Below are positions 54,632-64,000 of a stretch of 64,000 nt of DNA, piece by piece. Origin of the DNA: XN24 sp047921455 (GTDB taxonomy: Bacteria > Pseudomonadota > Gammaproteobacteria > Steroidobacterales > XN24). The notes under the pieces are model-generated. The model worked only from the letters and a program-made list of their open reading frames with translations, did no database searches and was not told the origin of the DNA. The stretch lies in assembly GCA_047921455.1 (NCBI GenBank), contig JBLRWC010000004.1, positions 38,764 to 102,763 of the forward strand. Direction: 5' to 3'. The number at the start of each line of letters is the position of its first letter. Within the stretch, counting starts at the first letter, position 1. Made by a program: the position numbers and the translations under genes.

Positions 54632-56878
54632 ATGGGTGGAAAGAAACGACCAGTCGCCCTGCCGGGCAACCTGGGCGAGGCTGTCGAGGCCATCGTCTCG
54701 GGCAGCCACGGGGATCCGTTCGCGGTGCTCGGGCCGCATCGCGAGGACGGCCAGTCCGTCATCCGGGCGTTTCTGCCGACAGCGTCGCGGGCGTGGTGCG
54801 TGCCGATGGCCGCGCGCAAGGCGGGCACGGCCGTGGCAATGAGCAAGATCCATCCGGCCGGGTTCTTTACCGCGTCGCTGCCCGGGGACCTGCCTGGGGA
54901 ATACCGGCTCCGCGTCGAGGTTGATGGCGAGATCCTGGAACAGGATGACCCGTATCGCTTCGGCCTGCTGCTCGGCGAACTCGATCTGCACCTGATGGCC
55001 GAGGGGGACCATCGCCAGCTGTACCGCGTGATGGGCGCGCACCCGCGCACCGTGGACGGCGTGGCCGGCACGGCCTTTGCCGTGTGGGCGCCGAACGCGC
55101 GGCGCGTCTCCGTGGTCGGTGAATTCAACCAGTGGGACGGTCGCGTGCACCCGATGCGCCGGCGCGAGGAGGTGGGCGCCTGGGAATTGTTCCTGCCGGG
55201 CGTCGGCACAGGCGCGCTCTACAAGTTCGAGATCCTCGCGGCGAATGGCCAGCTGCAGCCCCTCAAGTCGGACCCGTATGCGTTCGCCGCGGAGTTGCGC
55301 CCGGAAACGGCGTCCCGGGTGCATGGCCTGCCGGAAGTAGCGTGGCACGACGATGACTGGATGGCTGGGCGCGCGGCGCGCATGGCCCGAGATGCCCCGG
55401 TGTCCGTCTACGAGGTGCACCTGGGCAGCTGGATGCGCGGCCCGGATGACCGCTGGCTGACCTACCAGGAACTCGGCGAGCAGCTGGTCCCCTACGCGGC
55501 CAGAATGGGCTTCACGCACCTCGAGCTGCTGCCCATCACGGAGTACCCCTACGATGGCTCCTGGGGCTACCAGCCCACCGGCCAGTTCGCGCCTACCAGC
55601 CGGCATGGTAGCCCGGAGGATTTTGCGCGCTTCGTGGCGTGCGCCCACGAGGCCGGCATCGGCGTGCTGCTGGACTGGGTGCCCGGGCATTTCCCCTCCG
55701 ATGCGCACGGCCTCGCCCGCTTCGACGGCAGCGCCTTGTACGAGCATGCCGACCCGCGCCAGGGCTTTCATCGCGACTGGAACACGCTCATCTACAACTA
55801 CGGGCGCCGGGAAGTCACCAACTTCCTGCTGGCCGGCGCATTGTTCTGGCTCGACCGGTATCACCTCGACGGGCTGCGCGTCGACGCGGTGGCCTCGATG
55901 CTCTACCTGGATTACTCGCGCGAGGCGGATGACTGGATCCCCAACCGCTACGGCGGTAACGAAAACCTCGAAGCGATCGAATTTCTTCGGCGGCTGAATA
56001 CGCTCGCCGCCACCGAGGTCGAGGGCGCGACGGTCATCGCCGAGGAGTCCACCGCCTGGCCGGGCGTGTCGCGGCCCGTGCACACGGGCGGCCTTGGATT
56101 CGGCTACAAGTGGAACATGGGCTGGATGAACGACACCCTGCGCTACATGGGCGAAGATCCCGTGCACCGGCGCTGGCACCACTCGGACATCACCTTCAGT
56201 CTGCTGTACGCGTACTCGGAAAATTTCATGCTGCCCCTGTCGCATGACGAGGTGGTGCACGGCAAGGGATCCATCCTGGGGCGCATGCCGGGCGATGACT
56301 GGCAGCGCTTCGCCAACCTGCGAGCCTATTACGGCTTCATGTTCGGCCACCCGGGCAAGAAACTGAATTTCATGGGTAACGAGATCGCCCAGGTGCGCGA
56401 GTGGGGCTTCGAGCGCAGCCTCGACTGGCACCTGCTGGACGACGCGCGGCACCGCGGCGTGCAGACGCTGTTCGCTGACCTCAACCACCTGTATCGCAGC
56501 ACGCCGGCGCTGCATGCGCTCGATTGCGAGCCGGCCGGTTTCCAATGGCTGGTCGACAACGACGACGAGAACAGCGTGCTGGTGTTTTTGCGCAAGGGGC
56601 GCGCCGGCGATCCGCCCGTGCTCGTGGCCTGCAATTTCACGCCGATTCCCCGTTATAACTATCGTGTCGGGGTGCCGGTGGCCGGCGACTTCATCGAGCG
56701 GCTCAACACCGATGCCGAGGTCTACGGCGGCAGTAACGTCGGCAACGCCGGCCGCGTCGCTGCCCAGGCGGTGCCATCGCACGGCTACGCCCAGTCGGTG
56801 GAACTGACCCTGCCGCCGCTGGCCACCGTGTTCCTCGAGGCGAGGGGGCCGCTGCCCGCGGACCAGGCCGACGTATGA
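54632..56878 (+). CDS. glgB: 1,4-alpha-glucan branching enzyme
   Basis: The 748-residue GH13_9 enzyme makes alpha-1,6 branches. It has the N1 and CBM48 domains (DPFAVLGPHRED, FAVWAPNARRVSVVGEFNQWDGR), VYEVHLGSWMR, DWVPGHFPSDAHGL, GLRVDAVASMLY (nucleophile), VIAEESTAWPGVS (acid), LPLSHDEVVHGKGS and KLNFMGNEIAQ. AAGGA precedes the ATG, four bases after the treS stop. It ends overlapping glgX by four bases. Confidence 0.97.
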   Translation: MGGKKRPVALPGNLGEAVEAIVSGSHGDPFAVLGPHREDGQSVIRAFLPTASRAWCVPMAARKAGTAVAMSKIHPAGFFTASLPGDLPGEYRLRVEVDGEILEQDDPYRFGLLLGELDLHLMAEGDHRQLYRVMGAHPRTVDGVAGTAFAVWAPNARRVSVVGEFNQWDGRVHPMRRREEVGAWELFLPGVGTGALYKFEILAANGQLQPLKSDPYAFAAELRPETASRVHGLPEVAWHDDDWMAGRAARMARDAPVSVYEVHLGSWMRGPDDRWLTYQELGEQLVPYAARMGFTHLELLPITEYPYDGSWGYQPTGQFAPTSRHGSPEDFARFVACAHEAGIGVLLDWVPGHFPSDAHGLARFDGSALYEHADPRQGFHRDWNTLIYNYGRREVTNFLLAGALFWLDRYHLDGLRVDAVASMLYLDYSREADDWIPNRYGGNENLEAIEFLRRLNTLAATEVEGATVIAEESTAWPGVSRPVHTGGLGFGYKWNMGWMNDTLRYMGEDPVHRRWHHSDITFSLLYAYSENFMLPLSHDEVVHGKGSILGRMPGDDWQRFANLRAYYGFMFGHPGKKLNFMGNEIAQVREWGFERSLDWHLLDDARHRGVQTLFADLNHLYRSTPALHALDCEPAGFQWLVDNDDENSVLVFLRKGRAGDPPVLVACNFTPIPRYNYRVGVPVAGDFIERLNTDAEVYGGSNVGNAGRVAAQAVPSHGYAQSVELTLPPLATVFLEARGPLPADQADV

Positions 56879-59016
56879 GCGACGCGCCGCAGTTCACGGG
56901 ACTCGAGGACGGCCACGCCGCGCCGCTGGGCGCCACGTTCGACGGCAAGGGCGTCAATTTCGCCCTGTTCTCCGCGCATGCCGAGAAAGTCGAACTCTGC
57001 CTGTTCGACGAGCGGGGCCACCGGGAGACGGCCCGGCTGCCGTTACCGGCGCACACCGACCAGGTGTTCCATGGTTACCTGGAACAGGCCCGCCCCGGCC
57101 TGCTGTATGGCTATCGCGTCTACGGTCCTTATGCCCCGCGGGAAGGTCACCGCTTCAATCACCACAAGCTGCTGCTCGACCCCTATGCGCGCCAGCTGGT
57201 GGGCAAGCTGCGCTGGGGCGATGCGAATTTCGGTTACCGCGTCGGGGCCACCACGCAGGATTTGACCTTCGACAGTCGCAACAGCGCCTCACGGATGCCG
57301 AAGTGCGTGGTGGTCGATACGGCGTTTTCCTGGGGTGATCATCGCCGCCCCCGCCATGCTGCCGCGCGCTCGATTATTTACGAATGCCACGTGCGCGGCA
57401 TGACCCAGCTGCATCCGGAGGTGCCGGCCGCCTGGCGCGGCACGTTCGCCGGGCTGGCGAGCGACGCCGTCATCGAGCACCTGCTCCGGCTGGGCGTCAC
57501 GGCGGTGGAGCTCATGCCGGTGCATGCCTTCGCCGACGACCGGCACCTGCTGGAACGTGGCCTGCGCAACTACTGGGGCTACAACAGCCTCGGCTTCTTT
57601 GCGCCGGAGCAGCGCTACCTGGCCGACGACGTCGAGGACTTCAAGAGCATGGTCCGGCGGCTGCACGCAGCGGGTCTCGAGGTGATTCTCGACGTGGTCT
57701 ACAACCACACGGCGGAAGGTAACGAGCTCGGCCCGACCCTGTCTTTCAAGGGCATAGACAACAAGAGCTACTACCGGCTGCTGCCGGACGAGCCGCGTTA
57801 CTACATCAACGAGACCGGCACGGGCAACACGATGAACTTCGTCCAGCCACGCGTCCTGCAGATGGTGATGGACTCGCTACGCTACTGGGCGACAGAAATG
57901 CAGGTCGACGGTTTTCGCTTCGACCTGGCCACCACGGTCGCGCGCGAGCCGCTGGGTTTCGACCCGGGCAGTGGCTTTCTCGACGCGGTGCGCCAGGACC
58001 CGGTACTGCAGCAGGTGCGGCTGATCGCCGAGCCCTGGGACGTCGGCCCGGGCGGCTACCAGGTGGGCAATTTTCCGGCCGGCTGGAGCGAGTGGAACGA
58101 CGATTTTCGCGATACGGTCCGCCGTTTCTGGCGCGGCGACGAGGGCATGCTGCCGGGCTTCGCGCGCGTCGTCGCCGGCAGTGCCGACACCTTCGACCAT
58201 GACGGCCGCAAGCCGCAGGCCAGCGTCAATTTCGTCACCGCCCACGACGGCTTCACCCTGCGGGACCTGGTCTCCTACGCCACCCGTCACAATGAGGCCA
58301 ACGGCGACCACAACACCGACGGCCACTCGGAGAATTACTCGGCGAACCATGGCGTGGAAGGCGATACCGACGATGCGGAGATTCTCGCCATCCGCGCCCG
58401 CCAGGTGCGCAACATGCTGCTGACGCTGTTTGTGTCCCAGGGCATTCCCCTGCTGTCGATGGGCGATGAGTCCGGGCGCAGCCAGGGCGGCAACAACAAC
58501 GCCTATTGCCAGGACAACGAGATCAGCTGGCTCGACTGGACGGGCGTGGACGACGCCGGCCAGTCACTGGTCGAGTTCGTGCGGCGCCTGGGGCGCCTGC
58601 GCCACGAATATCCGGCCTTGCGCGCCGAACATTTTTTGCATGGCGAGCGGGTGTCCGAGCAAGGCATTCCCGACCTGCGCTGGATCGATACGGCCGGCCA
58701 GTCGGCGCCGGCAGCCGTTTGGGATGATGTTCACGCCAAGGTCATCGGCATGCAATTGAACGGCAATGCAATCGCGTCGCCACGTGAGCGGCCGGCCGCC
58801 GTGCTGCTGGTGTACTTCAATGCGGCGGCGAACGGTGTCGAGGTGGTGTTGCCGAAGTTCGAGTCCTGCCTGGGCTGGCGCCGGCTGGTCGACACCGCGG
58901 CGCCGGATGCGCCCACGATCGAGCTCGCGGCGGGTGCGCAGCACGTGCTGGCCGAGCACAGCGCGAGTGTGCTGGTGATGATCGAGGGCGACACTGGCTC
59001 GCCGGCCCGGCGCTAG
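56875..59016 (+). CDS. glgX: Glycogen debranching enzyme GlgX
   Basis: The 713-residue isoamylase-type enzyme removes alpha-1,6 branches. It has PLGATFDGKGVNFALFSAHAEKV (CBM48), YGYRVYGPYAPREGHRFN, IIYECHVRGMTQLHPEVP, LDVVYNHTAEGNE, GFRFDLATTVARE (nucleophile), LIAEPWDVGPGGYQVG (acid), NFVTAHDGFTLRDLVSY and GGNNNAYCQDNEISWLDW. It would supply linear chains for TreY. It overlaps glgB (ATGA) and ends two bases before treZ. Confidence 0.96.
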   Translation: MSDAPQFTGLEDGHAAPLGATFDGKGVNFALFSAHAEKVELCLFDERGHRETARLPLPAHTDQVFHGYLEQARPGLLYGYRVYGPYAPREGHRFNHHKLLLDPYARQLVGKLRWGDANFGYRVGATTQDLTFDSRNSASRMPKCVVVDTAFSWGDHRRPRHAAARSIIYECHVRGMTQLHPEVPAAWRGTFAGLASDAVIEHLLRLGVTAVELMPVHAFADDRHLLERGLRNYWGYNSLGFFAPEQRYLADDVEDFKSMVRRLHAAGLEVILDVVYNHTAEGNELGPTLSFKGIDNKSYYRLLPDEPRYYINETGTGNTMNFVQPRVLQMVMDSLRYWATEMQVDGFRFDLATTVAREPLGFDPGSGFLDAVRQDPVLQQVRLIAEPWDVGPGGYQVGNFPAGWSEWNDDFRDTVRRFWRGDEGMLPGFARVVAGSADTFDHDGRKPQASVNFVTAHDGFTLRDLVSYATRHNEANGDHNTDGHSENYSANHGVEGDTDDAEILAIRARQVRNMLLTLFVSQGIPLLSMGDESGRSQGGNNNAYCQDNEISWLDWTGVDDAGQSLVEFVRRLGRLRHEYPALRAEHFLHGERVSEQGIPDLRWIDTAGQSAPAAVWDDVHAKVIGMQLNGNAIASPRERPAAVLLVYFNAAANGVEVVLPKFESCLGWRRLVDTAAPDAPTIELAAGAQHVLAEHSASVLVMIEGDTGSPARR

Positions 59017-59018
59017 CG

Positions 59019-60964
59019 ATGCGATACCACCACAAACTTCCCATGGGGGCGGAGTTGGACGGGCCGCGCACGCGTTTTCGCCTGTGGGCGCCCAGCGTGG
59101 ACCAGGTCGTGCTGCGGCTCGGCGAGGCGTGCGACGGCACGCCGATGCAGGCGACGGGCGCCGGCTGGTTCGAGCTGGAAAGCGACGCCGCGCCGCCGGG
59201 CACGCCCTACCAGTTCCTGTTGCCCGACGGCCTGGTCGTGCCCGATCCCGCCTCGCGGGCGCAACAGGATGACGTCCATGGCCCCTCGCTGGTGGTCGAT
59301 CCGGCGGCCTACCAGTGGACGCAGACGCACTGGCGCGGTCGGCCGTGGGAAGAGACCGTCCTCTATGAGCTGCACGTCGGGACGTTTTCGGCGACGGGTG
59401 ACTTCGNNNNNNNNNNNNNNNNNNNNNNNNNNNNNNNNNNNNNNNNNNNNNNNNNNNNNNNNNNNNNNNNNNNNNNNNNNNNNNNNNNNNNNNNNNNNNN
59501 NNNNNNGAGACCGTCCTCTATGAGCTGCACGTCGGGACGTTTTCGGCGACGGGTGACTTCGATGGCGTGCGCCGGCGCCTCGCCGAGCTGGCGGAACTCG
59601 GGGTCACCGCCATCGAGCTTCTGCCGGTGGCGGACTTCCCGGGTCGCTGGAACTGGGGCTACGACGGGGTCCTGCAGTTTGCCCCGGACCGGAGCTACGG
59701 GACGCCGGAGGATCTCAAGCGCCTCATCGACGCGGCGCACGGTCACGGCCTGATGGTGTTTCTCGACGTCGTCTACAACCACTTTGGTCCGGACGGCAAT
59801 TACCTGCATGTCTACGCGCGGGATTTTTTCACCGCCGACGCACAGACGCCCTGGGGTGCGGCGATCGATTTCCGCCGCACGGAAGTGCGCGAGTTTTTCA
59901 TCGAGAACACGCTTTACTGGCTGGAGGAGTACCGCTTCGACGGCTTGCGGTTCGACGCCGTGCATGCCATCGATGAGCGGTGGCGGCGCGGCTTCCTGGC
60001 GGAGCTTGCAGCGCGCGTGCGCCAGACGATTACCGACCGGCACGTGCACCTGGTGCTGGAGAACGATGCCAACGAGGCCCACTGGCTGCACGAGAACTTC
60101 GATGCCCAGTGGAACGACGATATTCACCATGCGGCGCATGTGCTGCTCACCGGCGAGGCGAGCGGCTACTACGAGGATTACCAGGGCGACGTGGTCGCCG
60201 TGTTCGGTCGCGCGCTGGCCGAAGGGTTCGTCTACCAGGGAGAGCCATCAGCGCATCGCGACGGTCAACTGCGGGGCGAGCCCACCGGCGGCCTCCCGCC
60301 GACCGCGTTCGTCAGCTTCCTGCAGAACCATGACCAGGTCGGCAATCGCGCCTTCGGCGAGCGGATCCACCAGCTCGCGCCGTTGCCACGCCTGCGGACG
60401 GTGACCGCGATGCTGCTGCTCGCCCCGCAGGTGCCGATGCTGTTCATGGGCGAGGAGTCGCTGGCCGACACCCCGTTCCTGTTTTTCTGTGATTTCGGGG
60501 ACGATCTGGCGCAGGCGGTGCGCGAGGGACGGCGCCGCGAGTTCGCCAGCTTCCCGGCCTTCGACAGCGCCGCGGCCCGGGAACGAATTCCGGATCCGGC
60601 CGCCCCCGCGACCCTGGCGGCATCGCGCCTGCCCGCCAGCCCGTCGGCCGCCGGGCGCGAGTTTCGCGACTTCGTGGCGCGACTGCTGGCCATCCGCCGG
60701 GAGCGGCTTGTGCCGCTGCTGCATGATGCAGCCGGTGGTCCGGCGGACTACAGCCGCTGGGGCGAGCATGGCCTGGCGGTGAGCTGGCGCCTGGCCGGCG
60801 ACGCCCGGCTGACGCTGATCGCCAATCTCGGCGATGCGCAGGCCACACCCCCGGCGCCGTCGACGGGTGAGCGCCTGTTCGCATGGCCGGACACGCCGCG
60901 TGATGCCGCCGACCCGATGCCCGGCTGGTCCATGGCGGCGTGGCTGGCAGGACCGGCCCCATGA
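59019..60964 (+). CDS. treZ: Malto-oligosyltrehalose trehalohydrolase, split by an artefactual gap
   Basis: TreZ releases trehalose from maltooligosyl-trehalose. The N-terminal part (FRLWAPSVDQVVLRLGE) runs into a 100-N gap. The rest has VFLDVVYNHFGPDGNYL, GLRFDAVHAI (nucleophile), LVLENDANEAHWL (acid), WNDDIHHAAHVLLTGE and QNHDQVGNRAFGERI. The flanks duplicate 55 bp; removing 155 bp (N plus one copy) restores one frame of about 596 residues, the normal length. It overlaps treY by four bases. Confidence 0.93.
59352..59561. repeat. 55-bp duplication flanking an N gap inside treZ (assembly artefact)
   Basis: Bases 59352-59406 recur exactly at 59507-59561 around 100 N (59407-59506). Collapsing them restores the treZ reading frame, showing that the gap holds no missing sequence. 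Confidence 0.93.
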
Positions 60965-63777
60965 GCAACGAGCCGCAACCGCGCCGAGCCGAACACCCGC
61001 GGGCGACCTACCGGGTACAGCTGCATGCCGAGTTCGACTTCGATGCCGCCGCGGCGATCGTGCCGTACCTGGCGGAACTGGGCATCAGTCATCTCTACAC
61101 CTCGCCCATCACGATGGCGCGGCCTGGCAGCATGCACGGCTACGACGTGGTGGATCACACGCGCATCAATCCCGAACTGGGCGGCGAGGCGGGGCTGGAC
61201 CGGCTATGTGCCGCGCTGCAGGCCGCGGACATGGGGCTGCTGATTGATTTCGTCCCCAACCACATGGGCGTCGGCGGCGCGCATAACCCGGCCTGGCTCG
61301 ACGTGCTCGAGTGGGGCCGGGAGGCGCGCTACGCCGACTGGATGGACATCGACTGGCACCCGGCCGAGGAGACGCTCGCGGGCAAGTTGCTGGTGCCGTT
61401 TCTCGGTGCGCCTTACGGGGACGTGCTGGAGTCCGGCGAGCTGGCGCTGCGGTTCGACGCGGACAACGGCCAGTACGCAATCTGGTATCACGAGCACTGT
61501 TTCCCGGTCTGTCCGCGCACCTACGATACGATCCTGGCACAGGCGGGCGCGGCCGTGCCGGTGGCTCTGCAGTCACTGGCCGAGGAGGTACGCCGTGCGC
61601 CGTCCGGCGAGGCGCTGGCGGCGGCGAAAGTCCTCACGGCCGGACTGGCGGAATTCGCGACGACCCCGGCGGGGCGCACCGCACTCGAAGCCAGCACCAC
61701 CGCCATGACCGGCCGGCCCGGCGCGGCACAGGGTTTCGAGGCCCTGCATCGCCTGCTGGAGGCGCAGGTCTACCGGCTGTCCTACTGGCGGGTTGCTGCG
61801 GACGAGATCAACTACCGGCGATTCTTCGATATCAACGATCTCGCCGGCCTGCGCGTGGAGGATGACCGCGTCTTTGCGCAGTTGCACCCCTTGCTGTTCG
61901 CGCTGCTGCGCGCGGGCAAGGTCAGCGGAGTGCGGCTCGATCACGTCGATGGACTCTACGACCCGGCGGGCTATTGCCGCCAGCTGCAGGCAGAGGCGGG
62001 TCGATGCCTTGGCGCGGGCGATGCCGAGCGACCGCTCTATCTGCTTGTTGAGAAGATCCTCGCCCCGTTCGAGCGCCTGCCGGAAGCATGGCCGGTGCAC
62101 GGCACGACGGGATATGACTTCATGGCCCAGGCCACCGGGCTGTTGATCGACCCGGACAGCGAGCGACGCCTGACGCGGCTCTACCAGCGCTTTGTGCCGG
62201 GCGCCGGCGATTTCGAAACGGAGGTCGAGCGGGCCAAGCCGCAGATCCTGCGCAACAACCTGTCGAGCGAGTTCACTGTCCTGGCGCGGCGGCTGACGCG
62301 ACTGGCGAAGCGTCACCGGCGAACGCGGGACTTCACTTACCAGGCAATTCGCGAGGCGCTCACGGATATCGTGGCGCGGTTCCCCGTCTACCGCACCTAT
62401 ATTGCCGACGGCGCCGCCGCAGAGACCGACGAGCGCTATATCACCTGGGCGACCCGGCGCGCCATCAAGGCGCCCGGCCTGGTTGACGATACCGTTTACG
62501 AGTTTATTCGCCACGTACTGCTGTCGCGCTGGCAGGCCGGCGACAGCGAGACGGAAGAGCGTGCCGAGATCCGCGAGATCGCGCGCCGTTTCCAGCAATT
62601 GACCGGCCCGGTGACGGCCAAGTCGGTGGAAGACACGGCGTTCTATCGTTACACGCGTTTCGTTGCCCTGAACGAAGTCGGCAGCGAGCCGTCCCGCTGG
62701 GGCATCAGCGCGGCGGCTTTTCACCGGGAAGCCGAGGGCCGCAGTGAAGCGGCGCCCGCCACGATGCTCGCTACCGCTACCCATGACCACAAGCGCGGCG
62801 AGGACGTGCGCGCGCGGCTGGCGGTGCTCAGCGAAATTCCTGGCGAATGGGCCCAGGCCGTGCGGCGCTTCGCTCGCCTGAACCGAACCCGCCGGCGACT
62901 GGTGGCAGACGTGCCGGCGCCCTCGCGCAGTGCCGAGTACCTGTACTACCAGACGGTGGCGGGCGCGTGGCCCATGGGGCTATCGAGCAGCGACACGGCC
63001 CAGTTGGCGGAATTTGCCGCGCGCGTCGAGGCGTACCTCCTCAAGGCGGCGCGCGAGGCCAAGCTCGAGACACACTGGGCGCGCCCCGACGAGGAATACG
63101 AAACCGGCCTGGCGGAATTCGTGCGCGAAACCCTCGACCCGCGGCGCAGCAAGGCATTCCTGCACGAGATGAACCGCCTGGTCGAGCGCATCGCCGCGCC
63201 CGGCGCGATCAACGGCCTGGTGCAGGTTGTTTTGAAGTACACGACGCCCGGGGTGCCGGACCTTTACCAGGGTACGGAGTACTGGGACCTTTCGCTGGTC
63301 GATCCCGACAACCGCCGGCCCGTCGATTATGCTGCGCGCGCCGCCGCCGTGGCGGAACAGGGCGGCGAGGATTTGCGCGGCTTGCTCGGCTGCTGGCGGG
63401 ATGGCCGGGTTAAGCTCGGGCTGATCACCGCCTTGCTCGCGGTACGGCGGCGGCAGTCGGCGCTGTTCGCCGCGGGCAGTTATGAACCGGTCGAGGTGAC
63501 CGGTCCTGCCGCCCACCATGTGCTGGCCTTTGTGCGCCGACACGGCGAGCAAGCCTTGCTGGTAGTCGTGCCGCGCCTCGTCGCGGGCGCCATGAAAGAG
63601 GGGCCGGGTTTGCAGCTCGACGCCGCCGCGTGGGCCGACACTGTGCTCGGGCCGGAGGCGCAACCTTTTGCCGGCGCACGACACCTGTTTACCGGCATGG
63701 CGGCGCCGGACCTGCGCCCCGGTCCGCTGCTGGAATCATTTCCGGTTTGCGTACTTGAGGCCGTGATTCCAGGCTGA
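60961..63777 (+). CDS. treY: Malto-oligosyltrehalose synthase
   Basis: TreY turns the reducing end of malto-oligosaccharides into a trehalosyl unit. The 938-residue GH13_26 enzyme has TYRVQLHAEFDFDAAAAI, HLYTSPITMARPGSMHGYDVVD, LIDFVPNHMGV, DINDLAGLRVED, GVRLDHVDGLYDP (nucleophile), LLVEKILAPFERLP (acid), GTTGYDFMAQATGL and TATHDHKRGEDVRARL. It ends with the usual VPDLYQGTEYWDLSLVDPDNRR. It is the last gene of the cluster and works directly before TreZ in the pathway. Confidence 0.96.
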   Translation: MSNEPQPRRAEHPRATYRVQLHAEFDFDAAAAIVPYLAELGISHLYTSPITMARPGSMHGYDVVDHTRINPELGGEAGLDRLCAALQAADMGLLIDFVPNHMGVGGAHNPAWLDVLEWGREARYADWMDIDWHPAEETLAGKLLVPFLGAPYGDVLESGELALRFDADNGQYAIWYHEHCFPVCPRTYDTILAQAGAAVPVALQSLAEEVRRAPSGEALAAAKVLTAGLAEFATTPAGRTALEASTTAMTGRPGAAQGFEALHRLLEAQVYRLSYWRVAADEINYRRFFDINDLAGLRVEDDRVFAQLHPLLFALLRAGKVSGVRLDHVDGLYDPAGYCRQLQAEAGRCLGAGDAERPLYLLVEKILAPFERLPEAWPVHGTTGYDFMAQATGLLIDPDSERRLTRLYQRFVPGAGDFETEVERAKPQILRNNLSSEFTVLARRLTRLAKRHRRTRDFTYQAIREALTDIVARFPVYRTYIADGAAAETDERYITWATRRAIKAPGLVDDTVYEFIRHVLLSRWQAGDSETEERAEIREIARRFQQLTGPVTAKSVEDTAFYRYTRFVALNEVGSEPSRWGISAAAFHREAEGRSEAAPATMLATATHDHKRGEDVRARLAVLSEIPGEWAQAVRRFARLNRTRRRLVADVPAPSRSAEYLYYQTVAGAWPMGLSSSDTAQLAEFAARVEAYLLKAAREAKLETHWARPDEEYETGLAEFVRETLDPRRSKAFLHEMNRLVERIAAPGAINGLVQVVLKYTTPGVPDLYQGTEYWDLSLVDPDNRRPVDYAARAAAVAEQGGEDLRGLLGCWRDGRVKLGLITALLAVRRRQSALFAAGSYEPVEVTGPAAHHVLAFVRRHGEQALLVVVPRLVAGAMKEGPGLQLDAAAWADTVLGPEAQPFAGARHLFTGMAAPDLRPGPLLESFPVCVLEAVIPG

Positions 63778-63860
63778 GCGAGGTCCAGTGGCCCCCGGCT
63801 GCGCCGCTCGCCGCATGGACGGGTTCCCGCGATGCCGGTATCATGCGCGCTCTTCTGCGT

Positions 63861-63937
63861 GCGCCCGTAGCTCAGTTGGATAGAGTGTTGGCCTCCGAAG
63901 CCAAAGGTCGCAGGTTCGACTCCTGCCGGGCGCGCCA
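63861..63937 (+). tRNA. tRNA-Arg (anticodon CCG)
   Basis: A 77-base cloverleaf with the acceptor stem GCGCCCG/CGGGCGC, D-loop AGCTCAGTTGGATAGAGT, anticodon stem TTGGC-CTCCGAA-GCCAA (anticodon CCG, reads CGG), T-arm GCAGGTTCGACTCCTGC and encoded CCA. It is 83 bp after treY; a TATCAT at 63839-63844 may be its -10 box. Confidence 0.97.
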
Positions 63938-63951
63938 TAAAAATCAGGTGT

Positions 63952-64000
63952 ATTCCGGTCACATGGTTTACACCTTATTCCGGACAGATGGTTAACACTT
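63952..64000. repeat. Tandem imperfect ~25-bp repeat, probable insertion-sequence end
   Basis: Two adjacent units (63952-63976 and 63977-64000) share ATTCCGG-CA-ATGGTT-ACAC-CTT with about three differences. They begin 14 bases after the tRNA. Such multiple short direct repeats are seen at the ends of IS21-family and similar elements, but the window stops before any transposase gene, so the family is not established. Confidence 0.5.

Noticed and set aside
59019..59567. treZ as a frameshifted pseudogene
   Set aside because: The frame difference disappears when the duplicated 55 bp and the N run are removed.

Overview
The window is high-GC bacterial DNA (roughly two thirds G+C by eye) from a gammaproteobacterium. 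Several blocks keep the order seen in Pseudomonas- and Xanthomonas-like genomes: hemC-hemD-hemX-hemY, dapF-DUF484-xerC-hslV-hslU, glnK-amtB near ubiK-comM, and rep next to cytochrome c5. Ubiquinone genes (ubiD, ubiE, ubiJ, ubiB, ubiK) and HslVU fit this placement. I cannot name a genus. Three runs of exactly 100 N mark scaffold joins. Two of them are flanked by identical 55-bp sequences, which points to a short-read, possibly metagenomic, assembly.

Layout. 1-6.5 kb: the tail of an alpha/beta hydrolase, then a leftward group (ppc, a YfcG-like glutathione transferase, yajQ, a small protein) and an unknown gene. 6.6-15.1 kb: a DASS-type anion transporter, then the tryptophan operon trpEGDCFBA. 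The operon is preceded by a classical attenuator with a WWW leader peptide, mutually exclusive hairpins and a terminator. 15.1-18.3 kb: small stress or accessory genes (DUF2237, cupin, DoxX) and a pirin gene divergent from a LysR regulator across a long palindrome. 18.3-26.1 kb: a leftward block dapF-DUF484-xerC-hslVU-DUF971-ubiE-ubiJ-ubiB. 26.2-38 kb: ubiD, a solo ParA-like ATPase, an FCD-type GntR regulator, an SDR protein, a ferredoxin-reductase fusion, the haem genes, a 3-hydroxyisobutyrate-dehydrogenase-like gene and speA. 38.2-41.6 kb: a nitrogen-assimilation locus (TorF-type porin, GlnK, AmtB, terminator, second PII, DUF4124) with an NtrC site and a sigma-54 promoter. 41.6-47.7 kb: ubiK, comM, a small toxin-antitoxin patch containing gene remnants, rep and cytochrome c5.

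47.9-63.8 kb is a rightward six-gene alpha-glucan/trehalose cluster: amylase-GlgE fusion, TreS-maltokinase fusion, glgB, glgX, treZ, treY. Together these enzymes can close a loop: trehalose to maltose (TreS), maltose to maltose-1-phosphate (maltokinase), polymerisation (GlgE), branching (GlgB), debranching (GlgX), and release as trehalose (TreY, TreZ). No glgC, glgA or otsAB is present in the window. The window ends with tRNA-Arg(CCG), followed directly by a tandem imperfect 25-bp repeat that looks like the end of an insertion sequence.

The trp leader and dapF both appear to have promoters that leave only a few bases before the start codon, so leaderless or near-leaderless mRNAs may be used here. 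I found no CRISPR array, rRNA, or complete phage or mobile element.
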